From contig CAYWMP010000092.1 in NCBI GenBank assembly GCA_964459445.1, positions 1 through 22,877 on the forward strand: a stretch of 22,877 nucleotides of DNA, read 5' to 3'. The position numbers were made by a program, and so were the translations under genes. Position 1 is the stretch's first letter; every line of letters starts with the position of its first letter. Below are positions 1 through 7,642 of this stretch, piece by piece. The notes beneath the pieces were generated by a model, which saw nothing but the letters and a program-made list of their open reading frames with translations, was not told the origin of the DNA and did not search any database. The DNA is from CAYWMP01 sp964459445. GTDB lineage: Bacteria; Desulfobacterota; DSM-4660; Desulfatiglandales; HGW-15.

Positions 1-46
1 TTGATCCTTCTTTGTGCCTTCCGGCCTTTGTGGCTGAACGGCCTGT
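1..46. repeat. Fragment of a dispersed CTTTGTG-type repeat
   Basis: The first bases contain two tandem-like words, CTTTGTGCCTT and CCTTTGTGGCT. They resemble one arm of the 'CACCAAG.CAC.AAAGGCAC' repeat seen around 2549-2580 in the opposite orientation. I recall such arms as common in intergenic DNA of Desulfobacterota, but the partner arm would lie outside this window, so this is a tentative call. Confidence 0.3.
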
Positions 47-1156
47 CTATTGAACTTTTCCGCGCGCTGAGACAGCAAACTCCTTTTCTATCCTATTTCC
101 CCTGATGCCATAGGCCTTTTCGAAAAGGTTAACAACCGCGCAGGCATGGTTGGGTATTATGCGAAGTTGTTCTCCTATCCGAAAATCCTCCTGGGGATTC
201 ACCCTCATGATGCCGTGTTCTTCTGAAAGCCTCTCAATCACGGCATCCCTGCCGATAACAACGCCGAATCCTTGAACGGTCTCGTGACCATGCCCGCCTT
301 TGTCCAGCGCGAAGACCTTACTGCCGGCGTCAAGAATCACCCTATTGGTCTCCGGTCGGCTGATAACGGTGGCCAGAACGGTGAGGGCGCAATCTTCAGA
401 GCCGGCAACACCCAAAGCCACCTGCATGGCATCATTGAAGATATAGTTTCCCGGCCTTATTTCGGTGATGTCCTCATGACCCTGCCAAACCTTCATAGTG
501 GGTGTGGACCCAACAGACACGACTTCCGTTTTGATACCACCATCCCTAAATAGTTTGCCCGTCTCCGACAATTGCGCGCTTTCGGAAAGGCTAACCTCTT
601 TGACTTGATCCAAACTGCCTTTGCCGTATACCTGTCCGGCATGGGTAAAGAGACCTTTGAATCGAATTGAAGGAAGATGACGGATGCTATCATAAAGTTC
701 TCGGGCGGGTTTTCCGGGCGGGACGCCACACCGATGAAGTCCGGAGTCGATCTCGATCAGATAATCTAAAGTCATTCCTGATTCGGCGAACACCCGGGAA
801 AGAAGCTCCGCGCCCCCTGCGCTGTCAATGCCTATAGAGATCTTGGCGTTCCTTGCAAGGGCTGTCAGGCGTTGAAGCTTTGTTTCCGTTACTATCTGAT
901 TGGCGATAAGAATATCCCCTATCCCTGCGTCCGCCATGACTTCAGCCTCGGAAACTTTGGAGGCCGTGATCCCACAGGCTCCGGTTTTGATCTGCATGAG
1001 GGCTAGTTCAGGGATCTTGTGGGTTTTGATGTGGGGCCGGAGAGCGACGCCGTAGTGATCGGCCTTCTCCTGCATTCTTCTAAGATTGGTTTTAGCCACA
1101 TCCAAGTCGATCAGGAGGGCAGGGGTATCAATTTCACGAATGAAGGACATACTCAT
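47..1156 (-). CDS. D-serine dehydratase / D-threonine aldolase-like PLP enzyme (DSD1 family, fold type III)
   Basis: About 369 residues. It matches the metal-activated fold-III PLP family that includes D-serine dehydratase, D-threonine aldolase and 3-hydroxy-D-aspartate aldolase/dehydratase. Seen: the N-terminal 'DTPALLIDLD' strand, then RPHIKTHK near residues 40-47 (by analogy with the family the first Lys, about residue 44, forms the Schiff base), GITASKVSEAE, the HAGQVYG segment, and a C-terminal PNHACAVVNL. The His and Cys of that last motif are the usual Zn/Mn ligands. The ATG at 1156 is chosen because GGAG lies 6 nt upstream; the frame extends to a TTG at 1168 that itself has GAAGG upstream. 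It is the last gene of the leftward catabolic cluster, about 360 bp after its neighbour. The substrate cannot be read from the sequence; a D-configured beta-hydroxy amino acid is the family expectation. Confidence 0.85.
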   Translation of the reverse strand: MSMSFIREIDTPALLIDLDVAKTNLRRMQEKADHYGVALRPHIKTHKIPELALMQIKTGACGITASKVSEAEVMADAGIGDILIANQIVTETKLQRLTALARNAKISIGIDSAGGAELLSRVFAESGMTLDYLIEIDSGLHRCGVPPGKPARELYDSIRHLPSIRFKGLFTHAGQVYGKGSLDQVKEVSLSESAQLSETGKLFRDGGIKTEVVSVGSTPTMKVWQGHEDITEIRPGNYIFNDAMQVALGVAGSEDCALTVLATVISRPETNRVILDAGSKVFALDKGGHGHETVQGFGVVIGRDAVIERLSEEHGIMRVNPQEDFRIGEQLRIIPNHACAVVNLFEKAYGIRGNRIEKEFAVSARGKVQ

Positions 1157-1216
1157 CGATTGCTCCAATTTTTCCTTCTGCTCTAACTAAAGAGATTGTT
1201 TTGAGCCATAAGAATT

Positions 1217-1463
1217 TTGAATATTAAACAAGGAATAATGAATATCGAAGGAATGAAAGTATTTAACCTTGATGATAGATTGATAAATCCTACCGTTCAA
1301 ATAGTCCGAATAGCAGAGGCCTTGAAACTAGCTTCTTTCTTTGAACTCTTGCCCGCATTACTTCTGGCGGGTAAAAATCCCGAACCCAGCCGTCAAATAT
1401 CAAAACGACGAGAAAAAGAAGTCATAAAACTTCATAATTCAAAATTTCTTGTTCGATATTCGA
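1217..1463. repeat. Imperfect inverted repeat, AT-rich GAATAT family
   Basis: This fills most of the 361-bp gap between two genes of the cluster. The left arm (1217-1250) and right arm (1430-1463) are inverted copies agreeing at about 25 of 34 positions, sharing GAATAT, AACAAG and TGAAT words. An 87-codon reading frame starts inside the left arm and runs to 1480. It is made largely of repeat sequence, has no convincing family resemblance, and I do not call it a gene. Similar 'GAATATCGAACAAGGAAT' repeats are familiar to me from other anaerobe genomes. No transposase is present. Confidence 0.6.
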
Positions 1464-1517
1464 TATTCATGTCCTGCTGAACCAAGTTAATTGTTTAGGT
1501 CGGCGTTTGCCCCCTCT

Positions 1518-2522
1518 CTACGGTATTACCGATACCGGAGGCAGGTCTTTCATAACCAGAAGTCCGGGAAGCGCTTTAACGGCCTTGGGTATGGTATTAA
1601 TTGTTACGGCCACGGTCCCGACATCCCCGTGCACCCCTCCAATGATCTTTTGGTGAATGGGGGGAACGCCCTCAATTACGATCTCATCATATTCTTCCTC
1701 AACACCCGCATTGGCATTGAATTCCAGTGTGATCACCTTTTTGCCGTTGCGTTTGGCGTAGGCGATGCTCAAAAGCCCGATGACATCGCCAGGCCGAACT
1801 GTGCCCAGGGCAGTTTTGATTTCTCTTTCAGCAAGGATAGGCTCAGGCGGGAGCTCAATGGATTCCTCCAGCTCCCAGTTAAGGCCTGAAGCGATCATAT
1901 TGATGGATTCAAGGAGCCCCACATGTCCTGTAATTGTTCCGCTAGCGATTTGCTTTCTGAACCCTTCCTGTGTCAGGCCGGTTCCCACTTTCTTTTGAAA
2001 GGGAATGCGCCTTTTGGAGGAATCCATCATTCGAGTGACCTTGATTTCTTCAACGCTGAGACAGGGCCCTGTCAGGGAGATGGGGAGGGTATCCATTAAA
2101 AACCCCGGATTAATGCCGGTGCCCACCACCGTCACACCCTGCTGTTTCGCCAAATCATCGATTTGACGCGCGAGTTCAGGGCTGCGCTTCCATGGGAAGG
2201 AGAGCTCTTCACAGGTTGAAATGACATTCAGACCTGCCTTGACGCATTGCTCGATTTGAGGAAGGACACTTTCGAGGTGAGAGGTTGTGGTAAGTATCAC
2301 CGCATCCGCGCCGACCTTCGAAAAAAGGGCGTCACCGTCCTTATCAATCATGACGCCTGTTTTTTTCGGTGTCTCAAGGAGATCCCCCAGATCTTTTCCA
2401 ATAATATCTTCGACAATATCGAGTGCGCCGACAATCTCTATGCTTTCCTTATCGAGAATAGCTTCTGCGGTTTTTCGACCCATTACGCCGCATCCGTATA
2501 AAACAACCCTGATTTTTTCCAT
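1518..2522 (-). CDS. DapB-like NAD(P)-dependent dehydrogenase (2,4-diaminopentanoate dehydrogenase-like)
   Basis: About 334 residues. The N-terminus (VVLYGCGVMGRKTAEAIL) is a Rossmann fold with GxGxxGR, as in dihydrodipicolinate reductases. The segment NVISTCEELSFPW near residue 105-120 matches the conserved 'STCEE..PW' stretch I remember from 2,4-diaminopentanoate dehydrogenase (Ord) of clostridial ornithine fermentation. The length is longer than true DapB (about 270) and like Ord (about 340). The reaction is therefore probably reversible NAD(P)-dependent oxidative deamination of an amine or diamino acid, or the reverse. Start: ATG 2522 with AAAGGA 6 nt upstream. The frame remains open to 2573, but that part lies in repeat DNA. 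It sits between the aminotransferase and the DSD1-family enzyme. The other ornithine-pathway genes (aminomutase, thiolase) are absent here, so the substrate is unknown. Confidence 0.75.
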   Translation of the reverse strand: MEKIRVVLYGCGVMGRKTAEAILDKESIEIVGALDIVEDIIGKDLGDLLETPKKTGVMIDKDGDALFSKVGADAVILTTTSHLESVLPQIEQCVKAGLNVISTCEELSFPWKRSPELARQIDDLAKQQGVTVVGTGINPGFLMDTLPISLTGPCLSVEEIKVTRMMDSSKRRIPFQKKVGTGLTQEGFRKQIASGTITGHVGLLESINMIASGLNWELEESIELPPEPILAEREIKTALGTVRPGDVIGLLSIAYAKRNGKKVITLEFNANAGVEEEYDEIVIEGVPPIHQKIIGGVHGDVGTVAVTINTIPKAVKALPGLLVMKDLPPVSVIP

Positions 2523-2548
2523 ATTCATTCCTTTCTTGTAACAATTAA

Positions 2549-2715
2549 GCCACCAAGTTACACAAAGGCACAAAGAAGAGATTTGAATCTTAAAACAGGT
2601 TCAAAGGTTTCCGGTTCAAGGTTCAAGGGTTGATTGTTAAAGAGTCCCTAACCTCTGACCTGAACCCAGAACCGATCACTTTAGACATAATCTTAGTGTC
2701 TTGGTGACTCGCGCA
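2549..2715. repeat. Composite intergenic repeat (CACCAAG arms enclosing GGTTCA repeats)
   Basis: The 239-bp gap between the dehydrogenase and the aminotransferase is repeat-derived. A left arm with CCACCAAG and ACACAAAGGCACAAAG (2549-2577) is partly mirrored by CTTAGTGTCTTGGTG near 2692-2706. Inside lies a run of GGTTCAA words (about 2597-2630) with an inverted counterpart (ACCTCTGACCTGAACCCAGA, about 2651-2670). GCGCAGCGCAGGCGC just beyond is a further short imperfect palindrome. No gene is visible. Confidence 0.5.
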
Positions 2716-2761
2716 GCGCAGGCGCTTGCGTCGCGTGTTGTGGCTGCAATATTCCCTATCT

Positions 2762-4144
2762 CTATTTGCTCCACTTTTTCGCGACCTTTTCCACGGCATT
2801 CAAAGAGGCTTGAATCTCATCTTCAGTGTGAGCCGCAGAGATGCCGCCGTAACCGTGGAAGATGTTAAAACCTTCTTCAAGCATGGCCAGTTTGAAGATT
2901 TCTTCCCTGAGTTCAAAATCGACGATCGCAGGATTCCAGGCCTGTTCCGGGGACGTGATCCTGTCCACGTCCTGGTTCAAAAAATGGACACCGACCATGG
3001 AACTGTTTTCCGTAACAGGGGCGCCGTCTCCAGAGCATTTCACACGGAATCCATATCTGGAAAAGATCTCCTCGATCCCTTTTCTGGCCAGGTTGCCAAG
3101 TCGGCCCAATCTTGGGTAGATCTCTGACTCGTTCTCGATGACATGTCTGATAAGGGTGATCCCTGCCAGCATGGAGGCAGGATGGGCGCAGAAAGTGCCG
3201 CCGTCGAACTTGACGGCTTTTTCAGGCGCTGCTTCCGGCCCGGCCAGCGACATCACATCATCCCTACCGGCAACGGCACTTATGGGCATCCCGCCGCCAA
3301 TGGTTTTTCCGTAAACGGAAAGGTCCGGTGTGATGTCGTAGAGGGTATGGAGCGCTCCGGCATGGAAGCGGAACCCGGTAACCACCTCATCCATAATGAG
3401 CAATGCCCCGTATTTTTCGGTCAGTTCTCTGGCGGTTTGAATGTATTCTTGTTCCCCAAAAATGAGTCCACCGGCACCGATCATGGGTTCCAAGATCAAA
3501 CAGGCAATGCGCTCACCGTGGTCCTTGAACTTGTCTTTGAGGTCCCCTATGTCGTTGAACTTGGTCATCAGGATGAAGGGATCGATTCCCTTTGGCAGTC
3601 CCGCAGATTCCAGTTGTTCAAGGCCCTGATCATAGGTTTTGATACCCTTCAACAGATAGGGTTGAGATCCGTGCCACCCACCTCCCGCCTTCATGACGCA
3701 ATCCCTATTGGTGAAGGATTTGGCCAACATCAAGGCATACATCGTGGCAAGAGCACCGCTTGTGGTGAAGCGGATTTTCTCGGCATTAATGCGACTCAGG
3801 ATGAGCTCTGCAAGTTCGCTCTGATAGACCCCGGGAAAGCCGGTGATGAGGCCCTGTCCCTCCTTAAAGGAAAGCATAAGGGCATCCGTGACGATCTCGG
3901 GATTATGCCCAAGCACATTTGTGAAGTGGCCCTGCCAGAAATCGATATAGGTATTGCCGTCAATGTCCGTAATCCGGGATCCGCTGGCTCTGGCGTCATA
4001 AAAGGGGAAGGGTGCCATTAGTCTTAGATTATGGCTCCCGCCTCTAATCTGGAATCCCGATGCTTTTTCAAAAAAGGCCTCGGATTCTTTGTGTTTTTCT
4101 CTGTATTTCTCCACAAGGTCTGCGAGGATTTTTTCTTTGTCCAT
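2762..4144 (-). CDS. Class III PLP-dependent aminotransferase (glutamate-1-semialdehyde aminomutase-like)
   Basis: 460 residues, the normal length for class III aminotransferases. Seen: IDGNTYIDFWQGHFTNVLGH near 61-80, FTTSGALATMYAL near 126-138 (phosphate-binding region), GGGWHGS near 154-160, EPMIGAGG near 219-226, DEVVTGFR at 252-259 with the Asp that contacts the PLP nitrogen, and YGKTIGGGMP at 278-287 with Lys280 as the probable Schiff-base lysine. The overall look is of the HemL/GSA aminomutase branch, but gene context argues for catabolism rather than haem synthesis. The start ATG has GAGG 7 nt upstream. It follows the GntR remnant by about 52 bp and is likely co-transcribed with the hydrolase upstream. 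Amino donor and acceptor are not predictable from the sequence. Confidence 0.85.
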   Translation of the reverse strand: MDKEKILADLVEKYREKHKESEAFFEKASGFQIRGGSHNLRLMAPFPFYDARASGSRITDIDGNTYIDFWQGHFTNVLGHNPEIVTDALMLSFKEGQGLITGFPGVYQSELAELILSRINAEKIRFTTSGALATMYALMLAKSFTNRDCVMKAGGGWHGSQPYLLKGIKTYDQGLEQLESAGLPKGIDPFILMTKFNDIGDLKDKFKDHGERIACLILEPMIGAGGLIFGEQEYIQTARELTEKYGALLIMDEVVTGFRFHAGALHTLYDITPDLSVYGKTIGGGMPISAVAGRDDVMSLAGPEAAPEKAVKFDGGTFCAHPASMLAGITLIRHVIENESEIYPRLGRLGNLARKGIEEIFSRYGFRVKCSGDGAPVTENSSMVGVHFLNQDVDRITSPEQAWNPAIVDFELREEIFKLAMLEEGFNIFHGYGGISAAHTEDEIQASLNAVEKVAKKWSK

Positions 4145-4196
4145 TTTATTGCCTCATATCGTTTTCTTACACATTGAACCCCTGGAATATATGGGC

Positions 4197-4552
4197 TCAG
4201 TGATGAACATTTTTTTTAAGACCATTCAGCTTTTTGAGGTCGACTTTTGTGGTGCTGGTAGCCGCATAATGGGCGATGCCGAGCACTATGTATTTCCATG
4301 CAGCCCACAGATCCTCGATTATTTTCTCTTTCCCATTTATTAGCCAAGAGAGTTGCTCACGCTCCGATTCCGTTTACTGCGCAATAACGGCTTCCTGGAT
4401 CACGGCCCCATTTGAGTCCCAATTGATGTCCACTAAACCCATTACGCAATGATTCTCAAGGTCTCGCGGATGGTGGGTCTCACCACACCGAAAGTGCGAC
4501 ACAGTTCTTTCTCCGAGGGACGGGCGATGTCCATGCCGGAATCGAAAAGTGA
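4197..4552 (-). pseudogene. Decayed GntR/FadR-family transcriptional regulator
   Basis: Read on the minus strand, the DNA just after the hydrolase gene encodes PSEKELCRTFGVVRPTIRET, the classic winged-helix core of GntR regulators. It continues LRIIA and then hits a stop. In another frame it resumes at once as MGLVDINWDSNGAVI, the expected 'GLV-wing' segment, so one frameshift separates the two. That second frame has an in-frame TAA about 22 codons on, then continues with a helical stretch (KIIEDLWAAWKYIVLGIAHYA) resembling the first FCD-domain helix, ending at 4197. The first ~20 residues and most of the effector domain are missing. This explains most of the 420-bp gap between the hydrolase and the aminotransferase. 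It was probably the local regulator of the cluster. Confidence 0.75.
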
Positions 4553-4567
4553 TTAACTTCTGCGGGG

Positions 4568-5446
4568 CTAGGGGCGATTTGAGAGAAGTCGTTTCGGATT
4601 TTCAGAAATCATGACGCTCAATTCTTCGTCTTTGAACCCGAGTCCACGCATCTTATCAACATAAAAGGCGAATCCTTCGACAGGTTTTGGGTTGGCTGGC
4701 TGGCCGAAATCGGAGGATAGTATCACATTTTCAACACCAACTTCGCGGATCTGCGATGCAATGTTTTCTAATGCAATGGCGCCTGGACAACTTTCCGTCA
4801 CCGCGAAAAAACAGTGTTCAATCAAAGCGCCAAGAGAAACCGCCTTTTTTTGTTTATCCACCCTCATAGGCGTGACGGCCTCAGAGGCATGAGTGACCGC
4901 CATTTTTTTCACTCCGCAGTCTCTTCCTAATTTCAATACGCTCAAGGATTCCTCCGGTGAAATATGGCCTGTGGCCAGGACGGCGTCGTACTGTGCGATC
5001 ATCTCTACAATCGTTTTGCATTCTTGTTTTATTTCGCCATCTTCATCGAAGATCGACAATCCTTTAAAGTTGGTTGGAAGCGGAAAAGCCGTTGGCGGTT
5101 TTCCGGCTCCCCAAATGGCTATATGGTTTTTTGCACCATAGGTTGGAAAATAGATGATATCGACGCCTTCTCGAAGGGCCGACTCCGCTGCGCTTGGATT
5201 AATGCCACCCACAGGAGGATTTAACGCAAGAGTGCTAAAGAAACGGGGTCTTTCAGGATTCAAACGATTGAGAGCATAAACTCGACCGACGGTGGATGTC
5301 GTATGATCCTTGATCACCATGCCCGCCATTCCGGCCCCTTGAGCCGAGTGGGCCAATTCCAAAAGATCCTGGGAGCGTGGCCCCACATCAGGGGTACAAT
5401 GAACATGGATATCATATGCCCCTTGAAGCAGGGTCTTTGTTTTCAT
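4568..5446 (-). CDS. DUF6282-like metal-dependent hydrolase (amidohydrolase/PHP-type barrel)
   Basis: 292 residues. Metal-ligand-like motifs occur in barrel order: YDIHVHCTPD (residues 11-20), VIKDHTTS (about 44-51), ATGHISPEE (about 157-165), VTHASEA (about 182-188), and LSSDFGQP near 242-249, an Asp at the position of the last amidohydrolase ligand. This fits the group I know as DUF6282, whose reaction is not established. The start ATG has GAAGG 8 nt upstream. It is first in the leftward cluster and divergent (71 bp) from the GlcD-like oxidase, which suggests shared control. A hydrolytic ring-opening or deamidation step feeding the aminotransferase is an inference from context only. Confidence 0.7.
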   Translation of the reverse strand: MKTKTLLQGAYDIHVHCTPDVGPRSQDLLELAHSAQGAGMAGMVIKDHTTSTVGRVYALNRLNPERPRFFSTLALNPPVGGINPSAAESALREGVDIIYFPTYGAKNHIAIWGAGKPPTAFPLPTNFKGLSIFDEDGEIKQECKTIVEMIAQYDAVLATGHISPEESLSVLKLGRDCGVKKMAVTHASEAVTPMRVDKQKKAVSLGALIEHCFFAVTESCPGAIALENIASQIREVGVENVILSSDFGQPANPKPVEGFAFYVDKMRGLGFKDEELSVMISENPKRLLSNRP

Positions 5447-5476
5447 TGCGTTTTACCTTCACTTTTTTTAATTCCT

Positions 5477-5523
5477 TTGCATGCAACTATTGCCAAGGCT
5501 TTCCGGCTTGAGGTAACATGTTA
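5477..5523. promoter_or_regulatory. Two 10-bp palindromes in the divergent promoter region
   Basis: The 71-bp gap between the divergently transcribed hydrolase and oxidase holds two perfect palindromes, TTGCATGCAA (5477-5486) and TAACATGTTA (5514-5523). The second overlaps the proposed ATG of the oxidase. Such sites would suit a dimeric regulator controlling both directions. The nearby GntR regulator is broken, so any binding protein must be encoded elsewhere or the sites are relics. Confidence 0.35.
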
Positions 5524-6936
5524 TCGTATGTTAGTCAATTTGAACCCTTAACCACCATGGATCAAGATACCAGAGATAAAATTAAAGAAATTGTGGGGCA
5601 GGAGAATTTTACAGATCTCCTGATCGATCTCGTGTCTTATTCCTATGACGCTTCTGATAACGATCACCGCCCGGATGCGGCGGTGTGGCCCAATCACGCA
5701 GAACAGATCTCCAAGATACTCAAACTCGCAAATGAAAGAGGATTCCCGGTCATTCCGCGTGGTGCGGGAACGGGGTTGAGTGGCTCCGCTGTCCCGATCA
5801 AAGGCGGTCTGGTCATTGATATGTGCAGAATGAATCAAATCCTGGATATCAGGATAGAGGACCGTCTAGCATTGGTGCAGCCCGGGGTAGTGTATGATCA
5901 TTTGCAGAAGGCTTTGGCGCCCTACGGATTTTTTTTCCCGCCCGATCCGGCCAGCGGAAAGGTCTGCACCATTGGCGGCAATGTGGCCACAAATGCAGGG
6001 GGCATGAGAGCTGCTAAGTACGGCGTAACAAGAGACTATGTCCTGGGCCTGGACGTCGTCCTCCCGGATGGACGAATCATGAAGACCGGTTCTTCCTGCA
6101 TGAAATCGGTCTCCGGCTACGATCTCACAAGGCTTTTCGTGGGTTCCGAGGGAACACTGGGTATTGTGACGGAGATCACTCTTAAGATTCAGCCCAACCC
6201 CCCCTCCACAAAGACTGCTTTGGCCCTATTCCATGATCTGGAAAAGGGGGGCAGGGCCATATCCCATATCATTCGAGCAGGGGTTGTACCGAGCGTCCTT
6301 GAACTGCTTGATGAAAACACCATCCGTGTTTTACGCGAGCATGGCGGGATGGCCATACCAGATGCCAAGGTGATGATACTCACCGAGACCGACGGTTATA
6401 CCGAGGTAGAGGCAGCCCATCAAATGGGAAAGATCGTCAGGGTCTTCAGGGAGAATGGGGCTGCGGAGATTAAGGAGGCATCGTCAAAGGAAGAGGTAGA
6501 TGAGCTGTGGCGGGCTCGTAGGTCGGCCGGCAGTGTTGCCAGTAGTTTGAGACCCAACAATGTTTCAGAGGACGTGGCTGTTCCAGTTTCAAAATTGCCG
6601 GAACTCCTGACGGGTATTTCCAGAATTATTCAAAAATATGATCTACCCTTTGCTTCCTTTGGTCATGCGGGAGATGGAAATATCCATCCAAGAATCATGT
6701 TCGACCGCACAGACCCGGATCAGGTTGAAAGGATGGAAAGAGCAGTGGATGAAATCTTCAAGCTGGCATGTGAGATGGGCGGGACCCTGACGGGTGAGCA
6801 TGGGATCGGCCTTTCAAAGGCGCCCTATCTGTCTCTGGAGCATGACTCCGTTGCCATTGATATCATGCGATCCATGAAGAAACTGTTTGACCCAAAGGAT
6901 ATACTTAATCCAGGCAAGATGAACCTGGTAGGCTGA
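5518..6936 (+). CDS. GlcD-like FAD-binding oxidase (2-hydroxyacid dehydrogenase, FAD_binding_4 / FAD-oxidase C)
   Basis: 472 residues, close to the usual 460-500 of GlcD and D-lactate dehydrogenases. Seen: PRGAGTGLSGSA near 80-91 (PP-loop of the VAO/PCMH fold), GKVCTIGGNVATNAGGMRA near 146-164, GSEGTLGIVTE near 214-224, and in the C-terminal domain SFGHAGDGNIHPR near 382-394, GGTLTGEHGIG near 422-432 and the terminal LFDPKDILNPGKM. It should oxidise a D-2-hydroxyacid such as glycolate or D-lactate with FAD. Electrons usually go to a GlcF-type iron-sulfur subunit, which is not encoded here. The ATG at 5518 has GAGG 5 nt upstream; a second ATG at 5557 would fit family N-termini as well but lacks a ribosome site. 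It is divergent from the catabolic cluster. Confidence 0.88.
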   Translation: MLSYVSQFEPLTTMDQDTRDKIKEIVGQENFTDLLIDLVSYSYDASDNDHRPDAAVWPNHAEQISKILKLANERGFPVIPRGAGTGLSGSAVPIKGGLVIDMCRMNQILDIRIEDRLALVQPGVVYDHLQKALAPYGFFFPPDPASGKVCTIGGNVATNAGGMRAAKYGVTRDYVLGLDVVLPDGRIMKTGSSCMKSVSGYDLTRLFVGSEGTLGIVTEITLKIQPNPPSTKTALALFHDLEKGGRAISHIIRAGVVPSVLELLDENTIRVLREHGGMAIPDAKVMILTETDGYTEVEAAHQMGKIVRVFRENGAAEIKEASSKEEVDELWRARRSAGSVASSLRPNNVSEDVAVPVSKLPELLTGISRIIQKYDLPFASFGHAGDGNIHPRIMFDRTDPDQVERMERAVDEIFKLACEMGGTLTGEHGIGLSKAPYLSLEHDSVAIDIMRSMKKLFDPKDILNPGKMNLVG

Positions 6937-7068
6937 TGGAGAAAACTCATCTGCTGCGTTACCCTCATCCCTCGTCACTGCGACGTACTAATATGTACGA
7001 CTCATTCCTCGGGATTTCAGAAGCCTTGCATCTGAGCATTTTATATCAGCCTACTTCAGGCTGATGGA
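6930..7068. repeat. Inserted dispersed repeat flanked by an 11-bp direct repeat
   Basis: AGGCTGATGGA occurs at 6930-6940, overlapping the stop codon of the oxidase, and again at 7058-7068. The ~117 bp between have a recognisable structure: CATCTGCTGCGTTACC, a GTAC-taatat-GTAC mini-palindrome near 7000, and GCCTTGCATCTGAGCA. I recall this kind of 'CATCTGCTGCGTT...GTAC...TTGCATCTG' unit as a dispersed repeat in sulfate reducers. The second flank also forms an 8-bp hairpin with ATCAGCCT upstream of it. A target-site duplication is the simplest reading. Confidence 0.5.
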
Positions 7069-7151
7069 AAACAAACATCTATGCCTCCAGATGGAAAATC
7101 TTAGATAGGATGATGCGCCTATTGTAGATCCAAAATCCCGTGATCATCCTT

Positions 7152-7192
7152 GAGAGGCGAGGTTGGACTGAATCGCCCTCTCAGCGATTCAG
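7152..7192. terminator. Hairpin between convergent genes, possible bidirectional terminator
   Basis: A perfect 9-bp stem, CTGAATCGC (7168-7176) with GCGATTCAG (7184-7192), has a 7-nt loop. It competes with a second pairing, GAGAGGCGA (7152-7160) with TCGCCCTCTC (7173-7182, one bulge). It lies between the convergent oxidase and cupin genes. There is no clear T-run on either side, so termination is only a possibility. The rest of 7069-7234 shows no gene. Confidence 0.35.
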
Positions 7193-7234
7193 ACCAATAG
7201 CTCAGTGCCTCCGTGTACTCTGTGAGAGACCCTT

Positions 7235-7642
7235 TTATTCGGCTTCCTCCTCATAGACATTACAGATGCAGCAAAGGAAGGTGGCTTCGGTATCACCCAA
7301 GTTCTTCATACCATGGGGTTCCATAGAGGGGACAAAAACAAAGTCACCCGATTCCACAACCGCCTTCTTCGCGACATCTTCGCTTTCAAAATCAAACTGC
7401 CAGCACTCGAACCGGCCGCTCATGATATACATGGTCTGATGGTAAAAATGATTGTGGATGGGAATTTGACCACCCGGCTGGATTGTGAAGAACCGAAGAC
7501 CATATTCAGGATAACCGGTTCCATCATTCCCGTACTTTGAAAGCCATCGAATACTCGTGCCGATGACATCCCGCATCGCCCCCTTAAATGGGAACTTCTC
7601 GATCTTGACGTCTTCACAATCCTTGTAGTTCATAACGTCCAT
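7235..7642 (-). CDS. Small single-domain cupin protein
   Basis: 135 residues, a single cupin barrel. Motif 1 is GGQIPIHNHFYHQTMYIMSG (57-76), giving metal ligands His63 and His65 but Gln69 where most cupins have Glu. Motif 2 is GDFVFVPSMEPHGMKN (99-114) with His110. This would bind one divalent metal. Function (isomerase, dioxygenase, sensor, or ligand-binding accessory) cannot be told. The ATG has AAGGAG 8 nt upstream. It is monocistronic, convergent with the GlcD-like oxidase and divergent from the zinc-ribbon membrane protein. Confidence 0.85.
   Translation of the reverse strand: MDVMNYKDCEDVKIEKFPFKGAMRDVIGTSIRWLSKYGNDGTGYPEYGLRFFTIQPGGQIPIHNHFYHQTMYIMSGRFECWQFDFESEDVAKKAVVESGDFVFVPSMEPHGMKNLGDTEATFLCCICNVYEEEAE

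Noticed and set aside
1217..1480. 87-codon plus-strand frame between the DSD1-like and dehydrogenase genes
   Set aside because: It begins and ends inside arms of an inverted repeat and has no recognisable domain or ribosome site.
47..2522. Oxidative D-ornithine degradation (Ord pathway)
   Set aside because: Only the Ord-like dehydrogenase fits. The aminomutase subunits and the 2-amino-4-ketopentanoate thiolase are absent from the window.
3143..4021. 292-codon plus-strand frame
   Set aside because: It is antisense to the well-supported aminotransferase and its residues show no family pattern.
5518..6936. Complete glycolate oxidase operon (glcDEF)
   Set aside because: Only the GlcD-like subunit is encoded; no GlcE or iron-sulfur GlcF gene follows.
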